DNA of 64,000 nucleotides from positions 4,650,001-4,714,000 of the forward strand of contig NZ_CP077062.1 in NCBI RefSeq assembly GCF_019039255.1. Direction: 5' to 3'. Below, in pieces: positions 1 through 7,606 of the stretch (its first letter is position 1; the number at the start of each line of letters is the position of its first letter). The translations under genes and the position numbers were made by a program. The notes below the pieces were generated by a model. The model saw only the letters and a program-made list of their open reading frames with translations. It did not search any database and had not been told where the DNA came from. Source of the stretch: Nocardioides panacis (lineage in GTDB: Bacteria > Actinomycetota > Actinomycetes > Propionibacteriales > Nocardioidaceae).

Positions 1-1
1 G

Positions 2-274
2 GGCCTCGGCCACGCGTTCCTCGCGCTGGAGGACCGGACCGTGATCCAGTACCTCTGCTCGGCGCCCTACGCGCCCGGACGGGAGCACGGCGTGCACCCG
101 CTCGACCCGGCGCTCGGCATCGCCTGGCCGACCACGGACCGCGCCGGCCGGCCGCTCGAGCTGCTGCTGTCGGAGAAGGACGCCCAGGCGCCGACCCTCG
201 CCGAGGCGGAGCGGTCCGGGCTGCTGCCGTCGTACGACGAGGCCCTGGCCTACGTCGCCTCGCTGCGCTGCTGA
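2..274 (+). CDS. rfbC: dTDP-4-dehydrorhamnose 3,5-epimerase, C-terminal half (5' cut by window edge)
   Basis: RmlC epimerises C3 and C5 of dTDP-4-keto-6-deoxyglucose in the cytosol on the way to dTDP-L-rhamnose. Only the last 90 residues are visible, about half of a usual RmlC. The frame is open from base 2 through GLGHAFLALED, the cupin strand that precedes the conserved YxC..Y segment (here QYLCSAPYAPGREHG). It continues into HPLDPALGIAWP, which matches the family DPxLGIxWP signature. The extra tail ending SYDEALAYVASLRC is also usual for actinobacterial members. The start and any upstream rml operon lie outside the window. It is consistent with the glycan genes elsewhere in the window. Confidence 0.88.
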   Translation, partial: GLGHAFLALEDRTVIQYLCSAPYAPGREHGVHPLDPALGIAWPTTDRAGRPLELLLSEKDAQAPTLAEAERSGLLPSYDEALAYVASLRC

Positions 275-298
275 CCCGGCCGCTCGAGCCGCCCCGGC

Positions 299-319
299 TG
301 GTCGAGCCTGTCGAGACCA
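299..319. repeat. REP-like imperfect palindrome between convergent genes
   Basis: The 21 bases TGGTCGAG-CCTGT-CGAGACCA lie between the converging rfbC and exporter genes. The outer TGGTC/GACCA arms pair. This GGTCGAGC(C/T)TGTCGAGACC type of sequence is, from general knowledge, a scattered short intergenic palindrome in Nocardioides and relatives. It may act as a weak bidirectional terminator. No second copy was seen in this window. Confidence 0.4.
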
Positions 320-332
320 CTCCCGACGACGC

Positions 333-1319
333 CTACCGCGGCTCGGGCTGCTCCACGGCACCCGCGTCCGGCCGCGCCGGGACGCCGTCGGGGTCGTCGA
401 CCGGCCGCCAGGCCGCGGCGTTGTTGTCGAAGGCCGGCAGCCCGCGCGACTGCCGGACGAACCCCCAGACCAGCGGGCCGAGCAGCAGGAGTGCCGCACC
501 GATCAGGCCGACGATCTCCGGGGGGACCCCGAGCATGTTCAGCCCGGTCAGCGACAGCACGATCACGATGCCGCGCCGGATCACCGACTGGGAGACCCAG
601 TTCGCCAGCCGGGCGCCGAGGAAGGTGCCCGGTGAGCCGCCCAGGATCAGCGGGATCAGCACCGCCCACTCGACGCCGCTGACCAGCACGTGGCTGATCG
701 CCGCGGACAGCACCAGAGGGACCGCCTGGACCAGGTCGGTGCCGACCAGGCGCACCGCGGACAGCGTCGGGTAGAGCAGCAGCAGCGCCACCATGATCAG
801 CGAGCCGGAGCCGACGGACGTGATGCCGACGAGCAGGCCGCCGACCGCGCCGACGAGCAGGGTCAGGGCCGGCTTGAGCTTCGGATCGTCCTGCCGCAGC
901 GTGTTGCCGGCGGTGACGTACCGCAGCTGGATGTACATCCGCAGTGCGTAGGTGGACGCGGTGAACAGCAGCGCCACGCCCAGGGCCTGCTTCAGGAAGT
1001 CCTCCTGGGCCTCGACGTCGCCGATGGCGTTGACGATGAACGCGCCGGCGAAGGCGGTGGGCACCGAGGCGCACATCAGCAGCCCGGCCAGCTTGAGGTT
1101 GGGTCGGCCGACCTTCCAGTGCACGGCCGCGCCCACGGACTTGTTGACCGAGGCGGCGACCAGGTCGTTGGCCACCGCGACCGTCGGGTTGATGCCCAGG
1201 AAGATCAGCGCCGGGGTCATCAGGGCGCCGCCGCCCATCCCGGTCAGCCCGACGACGATCCCGACGCCGAAGCTGACCAGCAGCACCGACAGTGCGCTGG
1301 TGGTGAGGAGGTCCGTCAC
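333..1319 (-). CDS. TauE/SafE family sulfite/organosulfonate exporter-like membrane protein
   Basis: This 328-residue integral membrane protein has about eight hydrophobic segments. It carries the two family half-repeats with glycine-rich signatures, GLTGMGGGALMTP near the N-terminus and GITSVGSGSL in the middle. The hydrophilic C-terminus (about 30 residues, Pro/Asp-rich) should be cytosolic. The GTG start at 1319 overlaps the stop of the APS-kinase gene in a GTGA tetranucleotide, so the two are translationally coupled. A longer open frame to 1547 exists, but it only shadows the upstream gene. Family members export sulfite, sulfoacetate or related anions. The link to an APS kinase suggests a role in sulfur assimilation, but the substrate is inferred. 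Confidence 0.85.
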   Translation of the reverse strand: MTDLLTTSALSVLLVSFGVGIVVGLTGMGGGALMTPALIFLGINPTVAVANDLVAASVNKSVGAAVHWKVGRPNLKLAGLLMCASVPTAFAGAFIVNAIGDVEAQEDFLKQALGVALLFTASTYALRMYIQLRYVTAGNTLRQDDPKLKPALTLLVGAVGGLLVGITSVGSGSLIMVALLLLYPTLSAVRLVGTDLVQAVPLVLSAAISHVLVSGVEWAVLIPLILGGSPGTFLGARLANWVSQSVIRRGIVIVLSLTGLNMLGVPPEIVGLIGAALLLLGPLVWGFVRQSRGLPAFDNNAAAWRPVDDPDGVPARPDAGAVEQPEPR

Positions 1320-2614
1320 GATGCACCTTCCGTGGGGGTGGTCCCGGCCGCTACCGGAGCCAGGAAGCCGGCGTCGTACAGGTGGGTCAGCACGTCGTCG
1401 AGACAGTCCTCGATGGTCCGACCCGTGGTGTCCACGCGTACGGCGGCGTCGTCGGGCTCCTCGTAGGGCGAGGAGATGCCGGTGAACTCGGGGATCTCGC
1501 CGCGCCGCGCCTTGGCGTACAGGCCCTTGCGGTCGCGTCGCTCGCACTCCTCGAGCGGGGTGGCCACGTGCACCAGGACGAACGCGCCGCCGGCCTCGTC
1601 CACCATCGCCCGGACCTGCCGGCGGGTCTCGTCGAACGGCGCGATCGGGCTGCAGATCGCGATCCCGCCGTGCCGGCTGATCTCCGCCGCGACCCAGCCG
1701 ATCCGGCGGATGTTGGTCTCGCGGTCGGCCCTGGAGAAGGTCAGCCCGGCCGACAGGTTCCGCCGGACCACGTCCCCGTCGAGGCTGGTGACGGTGCGGT
1801 CGCCCCGCTCCAGGACGACGTCGTGCAGCGCCCGGGCCAAGGTCGACTTGCCGCTGCCGGACAGCCCGGTGAAGAACAGCACCAGGCCCTGCTCGTCGGG
1901 TCCCGGGCGGTCGGCGTCGACGACGTCCGCGACCACGTCGGGCAGCTCGCCCTCGCCCGGGACGCCGAGCACGTCGCCCGGTGCGTAGGCCGCCACGACC
2001 CGCTGACCGAGCCGGTGATCGGACTCCGCGTCATCACGGGAGGCGAGCGGGACGGCCACCACGGAGGCGTCGTCGAGCAGGTCGGCGGCGGCCAGCGTGG
2101 CGCGCAGCAGCCCCGGGGCCGAGAGCCCCTCGGGCGTGCCGGTGCCGGTCAGCGCGAGCAGCAGCACCGGTCGTCCGGCGGCGCTGTCCCGGATGGTGTC
2201 CAGGTCCGCGGCGGTCAGCGGTCCGGCGACCGGCACGGTCAGCGTCCCGGCGTCGTGGGTCTCGGCCACCTGGGCGGGGGAGAGGTACAGCCGGCGGAAC
2301 GCGCCGAACTGGTGGTGGGTGAGCGGGGTGACGGCTCCGCTGATCCCGGTGCGGTCGCCCGCGTCGTACGTCGACCCGACGGAGACCCGGGCGAGCGGCA
2401 GGCCCTCGGGGTCGACGAGCTCGAGCGCCCCCGCGTCCGCGGCCGCGGCGGCGACCACGGTCGGCACGGTGAGCGTGACGAGGCCGCCCGGCCCCTCGAA
2501 GCCGGCCAGCCCGAAGGCGCCGTGCGCCAGCAGCTCCAGGTCGTCGAGCTCGCGGGGGGTGGGGCAGTGCTGGGGTACGGCTGGCTGGTCGGGCACAGGG
2601 CAAGGATGCCGCAC
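1316..2614 (-). CDS. cysC: APS kinase with N-terminal ATP-sulfurylase-like domain
   Basis: Adenylylsulfate kinase phosphorylates APS to PAPS. The C-terminal ~180 residues are a full kinase: P-loop GLSGSGKST (about 250), then SLDGDVVRRNLSAGLTFS, the RETNIRR helix and the lid DRKGLYAKARRGEIPEFTG. The first ~240 residues look like the PUA-like and partial nucleotidyl-transfer fold of ATP sulfurylase (HHQFGAFRRLYLSP). They lack the QxRN and GRDH-type motifs, so sulfurylase activity is doubtful. GTG at 2614 is the longest start. GTG at 2596 (protein VPDQPAV..) is an alternative. It heads a two-gene operon with the exporter downstream. Confidence 0.85.
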   Translation of the reverse strand: MRHPCPVPDQPAVPQHCPTPRELDDLELLAHGAFGLAGFEGPGGLVTLTVPTVVAAAAADAGALELVDPEGLPLARVSVGSTYDAGDRTGISGAVTPLTHHQFGAFRRLYLSPAQVAETHDAGTLTVPVAGPLTAADLDTIRDSAAGRPVLLLALTGTGTPEGLSAPGLLRATLAAADLLDDASVVAVPLASRDDAESDHRLGQRVVAAYAPGDVLGVPGEGELPDVVADVVDADRPGPDEQGLVLFFTGLSGSGKSTLARALHDVVLERGDRTVTSLDGDVVRRNLSAGLTFSRADRETNIRRIGWVAAEISRHGGIAICSPIAPFDETRRQVRAMVDEAGGAFVLVHVATPLEECERRDRKGLYAKARRGEIPEFTGISSPYEEPDDAAVRVDTTGRTIEDCLDDVLTHLYDAGFLAPVAAGTTPTEGAS

Positions 2615-2708
2615 GCGTGCCGTGCGCCCGCGACAGGCTCGGCCCCGACCGGCACGGGGCCGGGTCGGGGTGACGGGAGGCCCGGGTCGACCTGGCGCCC
2701 GGCGTGGA

Positions 2709-2714
2709 TAGGGT
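2709..2714 (+). promoter_or_regulatory. -10 element for a probably leaderless asparaginase mRNA
   Basis: TAGGGT fits TANNNT and ends seven bases before the ATG at 2722, so transcription would start at or next to the start codon. No Shine-Dalgarno sequence precedes this ATG. The same geometry recurs at several other genes in the window. Confidence 0.45.
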
Positions 2715-2721
2715 CGGCGGC

Positions 2722-3681
2722 ATGCCGCAACCTGTCGTCGTCGCCGAGATCGTCCGCTCCGGGTTCGTGGAGGGGCACCACTACGGCTCCGTCGCCGCGC
2801 TGGAAGCGGACGGCCGGGTCGCCTGGTCGGTCGGGAACGTGGAGAGCGCGATCCTGCCGCGGTCGTGCAACAAGCCGCTGCAGGCCGTCGGCATGCTCCG
2901 GGCCGGCCTGGACCTCGACGGGGACCTGCTGGCGCTGGCGTCGGCCTCGCACTCCGGCGAGCCCTTCCACCTCGAGGGCGTGTGCCGGATCCTCGCCGGC
3001 GCCGGGCTCGACGAGACCGCCCTGCAGACCCCGCCGGACTACCCGATCGACGACCAGGCGCGCGAGGAGTACCTCCGGTCCGGCGCCGCGAGGTCCTCGA
3101 TCGCGATGAACTGCAGCGGCAAGCACGCCGCGATGCTGGCGACCTGCGTGGCCAACGGCTGGGACACCGCGACCTACCTCGACGCCGCGCACCCGCTGCA
3201 GGTGGCGATCGCCGAGGCGTTCGCGGACCTGACCGGCGAGAAGGTCGAGGTCGTCGCGGTCGACGGCTGCGGCGCCCCGCTGCTCTCGACCTCGCTGACC
3301 GGCCTGGCCCGGGCGTTCCGGGCGTTGTCCCTGGCCACCGAGGGGCCGGAGAAGCGGGTCGCCGACGCGATCCGCGCGTTCCCCGAGTTCACCTCCGGCA
3401 CCCGCCGGGACGAGGCCGCGCTGCTGCGGGCGATCCCGGGGTCGATCGGCAAGGCGGGCGCCGAGTCCTGCCACGTCGTCGCCCTCGCGGACGGCCGCGC
3501 GGTGGCACTCAAGACCGACGACGGTGCGGCCCGGGTCCGCCCGGTGCTGATGGCGGCCGCGCTCGAGCGGCTCGGCGTCACCGGGGAGTCCTGGGTCGAC
3601 GGCGCCGCGGTACGACGGACCGGCGTCGTGGAGCTGCTCGGCGGCGGTCGGCCGGTCGGCGAGATCCGCGCCACGTTCTAA
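2722..3681 (+). CDS. L-asparaginase, Rhizobium etli (class 3) type
   Basis: This 319-residue protein hydrolyses asparagine to aspartate and ammonia and is predicted cytosolic. It belongs to the serine-lysine type family typified by R. etli AnsA rather than the E. coli type. The two SxxK-like active-site pairs are present as SCNK (in PRSCNKPLQAVG) and CSGK (in NCSGKHAAM). The downstream cysteine of the metal site appears in VDGCGAPLLS. ATG at 2722 is preferred over an in-frame GTG at 2704 because of the -10 box directly upstream and because family homology starts there. It is transcribed divergently from the APS-kinase operon. Confidence 0.88.
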   Translation: MPQPVVVAEIVRSGFVEGHHYGSVAALEADGRVAWSVGNVESAILPRSCNKPLQAVGMLRAGLDLDGDLLALASASHSGEPFHLEGVCRILAGAGLDETALQTPPDYPIDDQAREEYLRSGAARSSIAMNCSGKHAAMLATCVANGWDTATYLDAAHPLQVAIAEAFADLTGEKVEVVAVDGCGAPLLSTSLTGLARAFRALSLATEGPEKRVADAIRAFPEFTSGTRRDEAALLRAIPGSIGKAGAESCHVVALADGRAVALKTDDGAARVRPVLMAAALERLGVTGESWVDGAAVRRTGVVELLGGGRPVGEIRATF

Positions 3682-4036
3682 CGCGCGCGGTCCGGAGGTA
3701 ACTAGGCGAATGCACCAATATGACTAGGTGCGCATAGCCCAGATGGGCCAACTAAATGGTCGGTCCGGTGCATTTGTCCGTTGCCTCTGGTAACGGGAGG
3801 TCTACGTTGATAGGATCATCTCGGATCAGTGGCCGGGGGGCCACAGCTGGCACGGTCCGGACAGCTTCAAGGGGTTCTGAGGTCGCTCCCGGTCACACCG
3901 GGAGGCGGCGGTTGCGGGGATGAGTCACCCCCGCGGGCCGACGGCTCGACCGACGGGTGATTGAGAAGGTCCGGTCTCGTGTCTGGGGGGTCCAGCACAG
4001 GCCGCACACCATTCCCAGACTCCGGGGGCTCCTTCC
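3682..4036 (+). other. 355-bp intergenic region with a highly structured leader, candidate ncRNA or cis-regulatory RNA
   Basis: No gene is visible here. The left part (3700-3830) is clearly more AT-rich than its surroundings. Several stem-loops can be drawn. AATGCACC (3709-3716) pairs with GGTGCATT (3767-3774) and encloses a GCCC-AGAT-GGGC hairpin (3737-3748). CCGTTGCC-TCT-GGTAACGG (3778-3796) has one G-U pair. CTCCCGGT-CAC-ACCGGGAG (3886-3904) is perfect, and GCGGGG/CCCCGC (3914-3934) is the last. They lie on the strand of the surface-protein gene that follows. No known riboswitch core was recognised. It could be a structured 5' UTR, a small RNA, or a terminator plus promoter region. Confidence 0.5.
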
Positions 4037-4651
4037 ATGCGCAACTCCACTCTCTCCAGGACGGTCACCGCCGGTTTCGTCGGCGCGCTGTTCACCCTTT
4101 CGCCCCTGGCGGTCACGAGCGCGAACGCCGCTCCGCCGGCCGACTGCCCGTCGTACCCTAACCAGGTCACGACGAGCGTCACCGTCACCGCGACGCCGGC
4201 GTCGCCCTCGGTGGGACAGACCTTCACCGCCACCGCCACCGTCGTCGCGGACAACGCGCCGGTGTCGTCCGGCACGGTGACCTTCGGCTACGCGGGCGAC
4301 TCCGCGACGCACGCGCTCTCCGGCGGCGTCGCGTCGACCACGTTCACCGCGCACCAGGGCAGGTTCCCCGTGTCCGCGAGCTACGGCGGCAGCTGCCAGT
4401 CTGGTGGCGTCGCGCTCGGCACCGGCGGTGGCCGGTTCCCGGTGGTCGCGGGCGTTTCCGGCATCGGCGGTGGCGACACCCCCAGCGGCTCGGAAGTCGC
4501 CGGTGTGTCCGGCACGCGGGCCTCGGGGGTCGCGGGTCTGGCCGGGACCGGCCTGAACGCGCAGACGGAGCTGTACGGCGTGCTGGGCCTCGGCCTGGTC
4601 GCCGTGGGTGGTCTCACCCTCCTGGTGCACCGCCGTCGGGTCCAGGCCTGA
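4037..4651 (+). CDS. Secreted Ig-like surface protein with LAXTG class E sortase signal
   Basis: This is a 204-residue cell-wall protein. Residues 1-32 form a Sec signal peptide (basic start, hydrophobic core, cleavage after NANA/A). Residues ~45-115 resemble a bacterial Ig-like beta domain (TVTATPASPSVGQTFTATA, then SGTVTFGY and a pair of cysteines). A Gly/Ser/Val-rich spacer follows. The C-terminus has LAGTG, a hydrophobic helix and the basic tail HRRRVQA. That is the three-part sorting signal, and LAXTG is the motif known for class E sortases of GC-rich actinobacteria. No sortase gene is present in the window. It sits behind the structured leader at 3682-4036 and 34 bp before the DUF4012 gene. 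Confidence 0.75.
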   Translation: MRNSTLSRTVTAGFVGALFTLSPLAVTSANAAPPADCPSYPNQVTTSVTVTATPASPSVGQTFTATATVVADNAPVSSGTVTFGYAGDSATHALSGGVASTTFTAHQGRFPVSASYGGSCQSGGVALGTGGGRFPVVAGVSGIGGGDTPSGSEVAGVSGTRASGVAGLAGTGLNAQTELYGVLGLGLVAVGGLTLLVHRRRVQA

Positions 4652-4685
4652 GCAGCTCTGCCCCTCCCTGTGACGTCTGCTCGAC

Positions 4686-6440
4686 GTGAGCGGACGTAGC
4701 AAGGTGCCTCGGCGGTTGCCGGCCCTCCTCGGTCTGCTGGTGCTGCTCCTGGTGGGCTTCACCGGCTGGCAGGCGCTCCAGGCCAAGACCGAGCTCGAGA
4801 AGGTCGCCGGGGACTTCGACGCCCTGGGCGGCCAGATCGCTTCCGGCGACCTCCCGGCCGCGCGGGCAACGTTGGCCGAGGCGCAGACGAACGCCCGCGC
4901 CTCGGTGCGGCACACCCGGGGCCCCGGGTGGTGGGTCGCCGCGAGGCTCCCGCAGCTGGGGCCCAACGTCGAGGCGATCCGCACGGTCGCCGGGACCACC
5001 CAGAGGCTCGCCGACGGGGTGCTGCCGGACGTGGTGTCCACCGCCGCGACGCTCAGCCCGGACAGCCTGCGCCCGGTCGACGGTCGGATCGACCTCGCTC
5101 CGATCGCGGCCAGCGAGCCGGCCGTGGTCCGCGCCGCCAGCCGGCTGGCGACCGAGTCCGACCGGGTCCAGCGGATCGACCCCACCCCGCTGGTGACCCA
5201 GATCGCGGCTCCCGTGGAGGAGCTGCAGACGCGGATCGCCGACGCCGCGGACCTCGCCGACCGCGCCTCGCGGGCCGTGCGGCTGCTGCCGCCGATGCTG
5301 GGCGGCGACGGCCGGCGGACCTACCTGTTCCTGTTCCAGAACAACGCGGAGGTCCGCGCCACCGGTGGCATCCCGGGAGCGTTCGCGACGATCACCGCGG
5401 ACCGCGGCAGGCTGACGCTCGGCCGGCAGGACGATGCGAGGACGATCGGCGAGTTCCGCCGGCCGCCGACACCGCTCACCGCCGAGGAGCGGGCCGTGTT
5501 CGGCCCCGGGCTCGGGCTGTTCCCCCAGGACGTGAACTTCACCCCGGACTTCCCGCGCTCCGCGCAGCTGGTGTCGGGGATGTACCGCGCGACCAACCGC
5601 CGCACGGTCGACGGGGTCGTCTCGGTCGATCCCGTCGCACTGTCGTACCTCCTGCGCGGCACCGGGCCGGTCCGCGCAAGTGGCCGCGAGCTCACCGCCG
5701 ACAACGCCGTGCAGCTGCTGCTCAGCCAGGTGTACGCCGACATCGCCGACCCGGACCGGCAGAACGTATTCTTCGACGCCGCGGCCCGCAGCGTCTTCGA
5801 CGCGGTCTCGTCGGGCACGGGCGACCCGCGGACGCTGCTCGAGGGCTTGGTCACCTCCGCCTCGGAGCGTCGGCTGCTGGTCTGGTCGGCCCATCCCGGA
5901 GAGCAGCGGCTGCTCGCCCCCACCGCGCTCGGCGGCGGCCTCGCCGCCCATGACCCGCACGCGCCGCAGGTCGGCGTCTACCTGAACGCCGCGCTGCCCT
6001 ACAAGCTCGACTACTACCTCGACCACGAGGTCGCGGTCCGGTCCGTCTCGTGCGTCGGGGACCGTCAGCAGCTCACCACCACGGTCACCCTGCGCTCGAC
6101 GGTGCCCAAGGACCTCTCCTCGCTGTCGGAGTACGTGGCCCCCCGCGCGGTGCCGCTCTTCGGCGCCGGCACCATCGCCACCACCGTCTACTTCTTCGCT
6201 CCCGAGGGCGGGTCGTTGCGCTGGCTGTCCGTCGACGGCGAGCGGGAGAAGGTCGTCCGCCAGTCGTTGGACGGCCGCACGGTCTTCGCCCGCACGATCA
6301 CGCTCAAGCGCGGCCAGCAGCGGTCCCTCACCGTCGACGTGCTGGCCGGCCCCGGGCAGACCGGCACCCCCGAGGTGCGGACCACGCCCGGCGTGCGGAG
6401 CACCGGGCTGGGCGCGATCCAGACGTCTGCCTGCTCCTAG
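4686..6440 (+). CDS. DUF4012 domain-containing membrane-anchored protein
   Basis: This 584-residue protein of unknown function has a single N-terminal membrane anchor (residues ~10-28, LPALLGLLVLLLVGFTGW). An alpha-helical, possibly coiled-coil stretch (to ~200) follows. The DUF4012 core is next, containing TYLFLFQNNAEVRATGGIPG and, later, VDGVVSVDPVALSYLLRGTG. Such proteins occur near exopolysaccharide and cell-envelope loci of actinobacteria, which matches the sugar transferase at 8009. The GTG start at 4686 follows the LAXTG gene after 34 bp, so co-transcription is plausible. The soluble part should lie outside the membrane. Confidence 0.8.
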   Translation: MSGRSKVPRRLPALLGLLVLLLVGFTGWQALQAKTELEKVAGDFDALGGQIASGDLPAARATLAEAQTNARASVRHTRGPGWWVAARLPQLGPNVEAIRTVAGTTQRLADGVLPDVVSTAATLSPDSLRPVDGRIDLAPIAASEPAVVRAASRLATESDRVQRIDPTPLVTQIAAPVEELQTRIADAADLADRASRAVRLLPPMLGGDGRRTYLFLFQNNAEVRATGGIPGAFATITADRGRLTLGRQDDARTIGEFRRPPTPLTAEERAVFGPGLGLFPQDVNFTPDFPRSAQLVSGMYRATNRRTVDGVVSVDPVALSYLLRGTGPVRASGRELTADNAVQLLLSQVYADIADPDRQNVFFDAAARSVFDAVSSGTGDPRTLLEGLVTSASERRLLVWSAHPGEQRLLAPTALGGGLAAHDPHAPQVGVYLNAALPYKLDYYLDHEVAVRSVSCVGDRQQLTTTVTLRSTVPKDLSSLSEYVAPRAVPLFGAGTIATTVYFFAPEGGSLRWLSVDGEREKVVRQSLDGRTVFARTITLKRGQQRSLTVDVLAGPGQTGTPEVRTTPGVRSTGLGAIQTSACS

Positions 6441-6516
6441 CGCGCACTCCTGACGCAGGTTTCGCCCAGGTAAACAAGCCAGTCTGTGGCCTCACTCACG
6501 CCCTCTCGGCTTGCAT

Positions 6517-6536
6517 GTGCTAGCAAGAGTTAGCAC
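6517..6536. promoter_or_regulatory. Inverted repeat GTGCTA-N8-TAGCAC immediately upstream of the XRE gene
   Basis: A perfect 6-bp inverted repeat with an 8-base spacer ends one base before the ATG at 6538. The position suits an operator, most simply for autoregulation by the adjacent XRE protein. The half-sites resemble those of CIRCE but in reversed order, so HrcA control is not supported. Confidence 0.45.
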
Positions 6537-6537
6537 T

Positions 6538-6933
6538 ATGGAGGGCATGGCCAAGTTCGGAGTCGGCAAGACCGTCGAGACACTCGGGGACTATCTCCGG
6601 GAACAACGTCTCGCGGCGTCGCTGTCCCTGCGGCAGCTCGCCGAGCAGACCGGCGTGTCGAACCCGTACCTCAGCCAGATCGAACGAGGGCTCCGCAAGC
6701 CCTCCGCCGAGGTGCTCCAACAGCTCGCCAAAGGGTTGCGCATCTCCGCGGAGACGCTCTACGTCCGCGCCGGGATCCTCAACCTCGACGACAGCGAAGT
6801 CCGCTCCGTCGAGCTGGCGATCCTCGCCGACAGCGGGCTGACCGAGCGACAGAAGCAGTCGCTGCTGGACGTGTACCAGTCGTTCCGGGCAGCGAACCCC
6901 CACCCGAGCAGCACCAGCACAGGAGGAAACTGA
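6538..6933 (+). CDS. XRE-family helix-turn-helix regulator, Rv0474-like
   Basis: This 131-residue DNA-binding protein has an N-terminal HTH_3 domain (residues ~17-70: YLREQRLAASLSLRQLAEQ, then GVSNPYLSQIERGLRKPS) and a short helical C-terminus. An upstream TTG at 6511 would also be in frame. ATG at 6538 is chosen because the inverted repeat lies directly before it and ATG 6547 has its GGAGGG only one base away. It ends one base before the HbhA-like gene. The order XRE, HbhA-like, DUF2516 is the order of Rv0474-Rv0476 in M. tuberculosis. Confidence 0.85.
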   Translation: MEGMAKFGVGKTVETLGDYLREQRLAASLSLRQLAEQTGVSNPYLSQIERGLRKPSAEVLQQLAKGLRISAETLYVRAGILNLDDSEVRSVELAILADSGLTERQKQSLLDVYQSFRAANPHPSSTSTGGN

Positions 6934-6934
6934 C

Positions 6935-7447
6935 ATGGCGAAGACCATCAGCACCACCAAGGCCAACCCGATCCGTCCGTTCTACGCCGCCGTGGGTGGT
7001 GTCGACGTCGCCGTCGCGTTCGCGCGCACCGGCCTCTCCGACGTGCAGACCCGCCTCGCCAAGGTCGAGCTCGAGCCCAAGGCGCTCGTCGGCCAGGTGC
7101 AGGCCGAGGCCAAGGCCGTGCCGTCCCGCGTCGAGGCGCGCATCAACGAGCTCGTCGCCGAGCTCAACGGCACCGTGGACGACCTGAACAAGCAGTACGT
7201 CGACCTCGCCTTGCGCGGCAAGAACCTCGTCGGCCGGATCCGTCGCCAGCAGGCCACCCAGGACCTGAAGGCCGAGACCCGGAAGACCACCACCAAGGCG
7301 AAGACCACCACCACGCAGGCCAAGAAGGCCACGTCCACGGTGAAGTCCTCGGCCAAGGCCACCGGCACCACGGCGAAGAAGACCACCACCGCCGCGAAGA
7401 AGGCCACCACCGCTGCTGCCGCCAAGACCGGCACGACCGGCGTCTGA
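6935..7447 (+). CDS. Heparin-binding hemagglutinin (HbhA)-like protein
   Basis: This 170-residue protein has a helical, coiled-coil-like N-terminal part (to ~100; SDVQTRLAKVELEPKALVGQ). Its tail of about 65 residues is made almost entirely of K, T and A, with repeated KKAT/KTTT units. This is the HbhA layout, in which the lysine-rich tail binds sulfated glycans or DNA. The mycobacterial tail is K/A/P-rich and methylated, while this one is K/T-rich. No signal peptide is present, as in HbhA. A strong AGGAGG lies nine bases before the ATG, within the end of the regulator gene. Function in a non-pathogen is unknown; cell-surface adhesion or a nucleoid or lipid-body role are possibilities. Confidence 0.75.
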   Translation: MAKTISTTKANPIRPFYAAVGGVDVAVAFARTGLSDVQTRLAKVELEPKALVGQVQAEAKAVPSRVEARINELVAELNGTVDDLNKQYVDLALRGKNLVGRIRRQQATQDLKAETRKTTTKAKTTTTQAKKATSTVKSSAKATGTTAKKTTTAAKKATTAAAAKTGTTGV

Positions 7448-7546
7448 AGGACTGCGGGCGGTCCTAGCCGGCTCGTCGCACCCGGCGAGCACGACGAGGG
7501 CCAGCCGACGCTCTTCTGAGCGCCTCGGCCCCGCACCCGCAGCATC

Positions 7547-7582
7547 CCGACGGGCCCCGACCACACGGTCGGGGCCCGTCGG
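7547..7582 (+). terminator. Strong stem-loop after the HbhA-like gene
   Basis: A perfect 16-bp GC-rich stem with an ACAC loop lies ~100 bp after the HbhA-like stop and 24 bp before the next gene. It has no U-tract, which is common for actinobacterial terminators. It separates the XRE-hbhA pair from the DUF2516 gene. Confidence 0.75.
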
Positions 7583-7594
7583 CGCGTGCCGGGC

Positions 7595-7600
7595 TATCCT
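7595..7600 (+). promoter_or_regulatory. -10 box (TATCCT) for a leaderless DUF2516 mRNA
   Basis: TATCCT ends six bases before the GTG at 7607, and there is no Shine-Dalgarno sequence. The terminator just upstream means the gene needs its own promoter. Confidence 0.5.
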
Positions 7601-7606
7601 GGTGAC

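Noticed and set aside
1382-3109. Long antisense open frames (here and opposite most genes, e.g. 7979-11017 minus, 26352-29954 minus)
   Set aside because: These frames have the Arg/Gly/Ala/Asp-rich composition of GC-rich shadow frames, show no domain motifs and lie opposite well-recognised genes.
6517-6536. CIRCE/HrcA element
   Set aside because: The half-sites GTGCTA/TAGCAC are in the opposite order to TTAGCACTC-N9-GAGTGCTAA, and no heat-shock gene follows.
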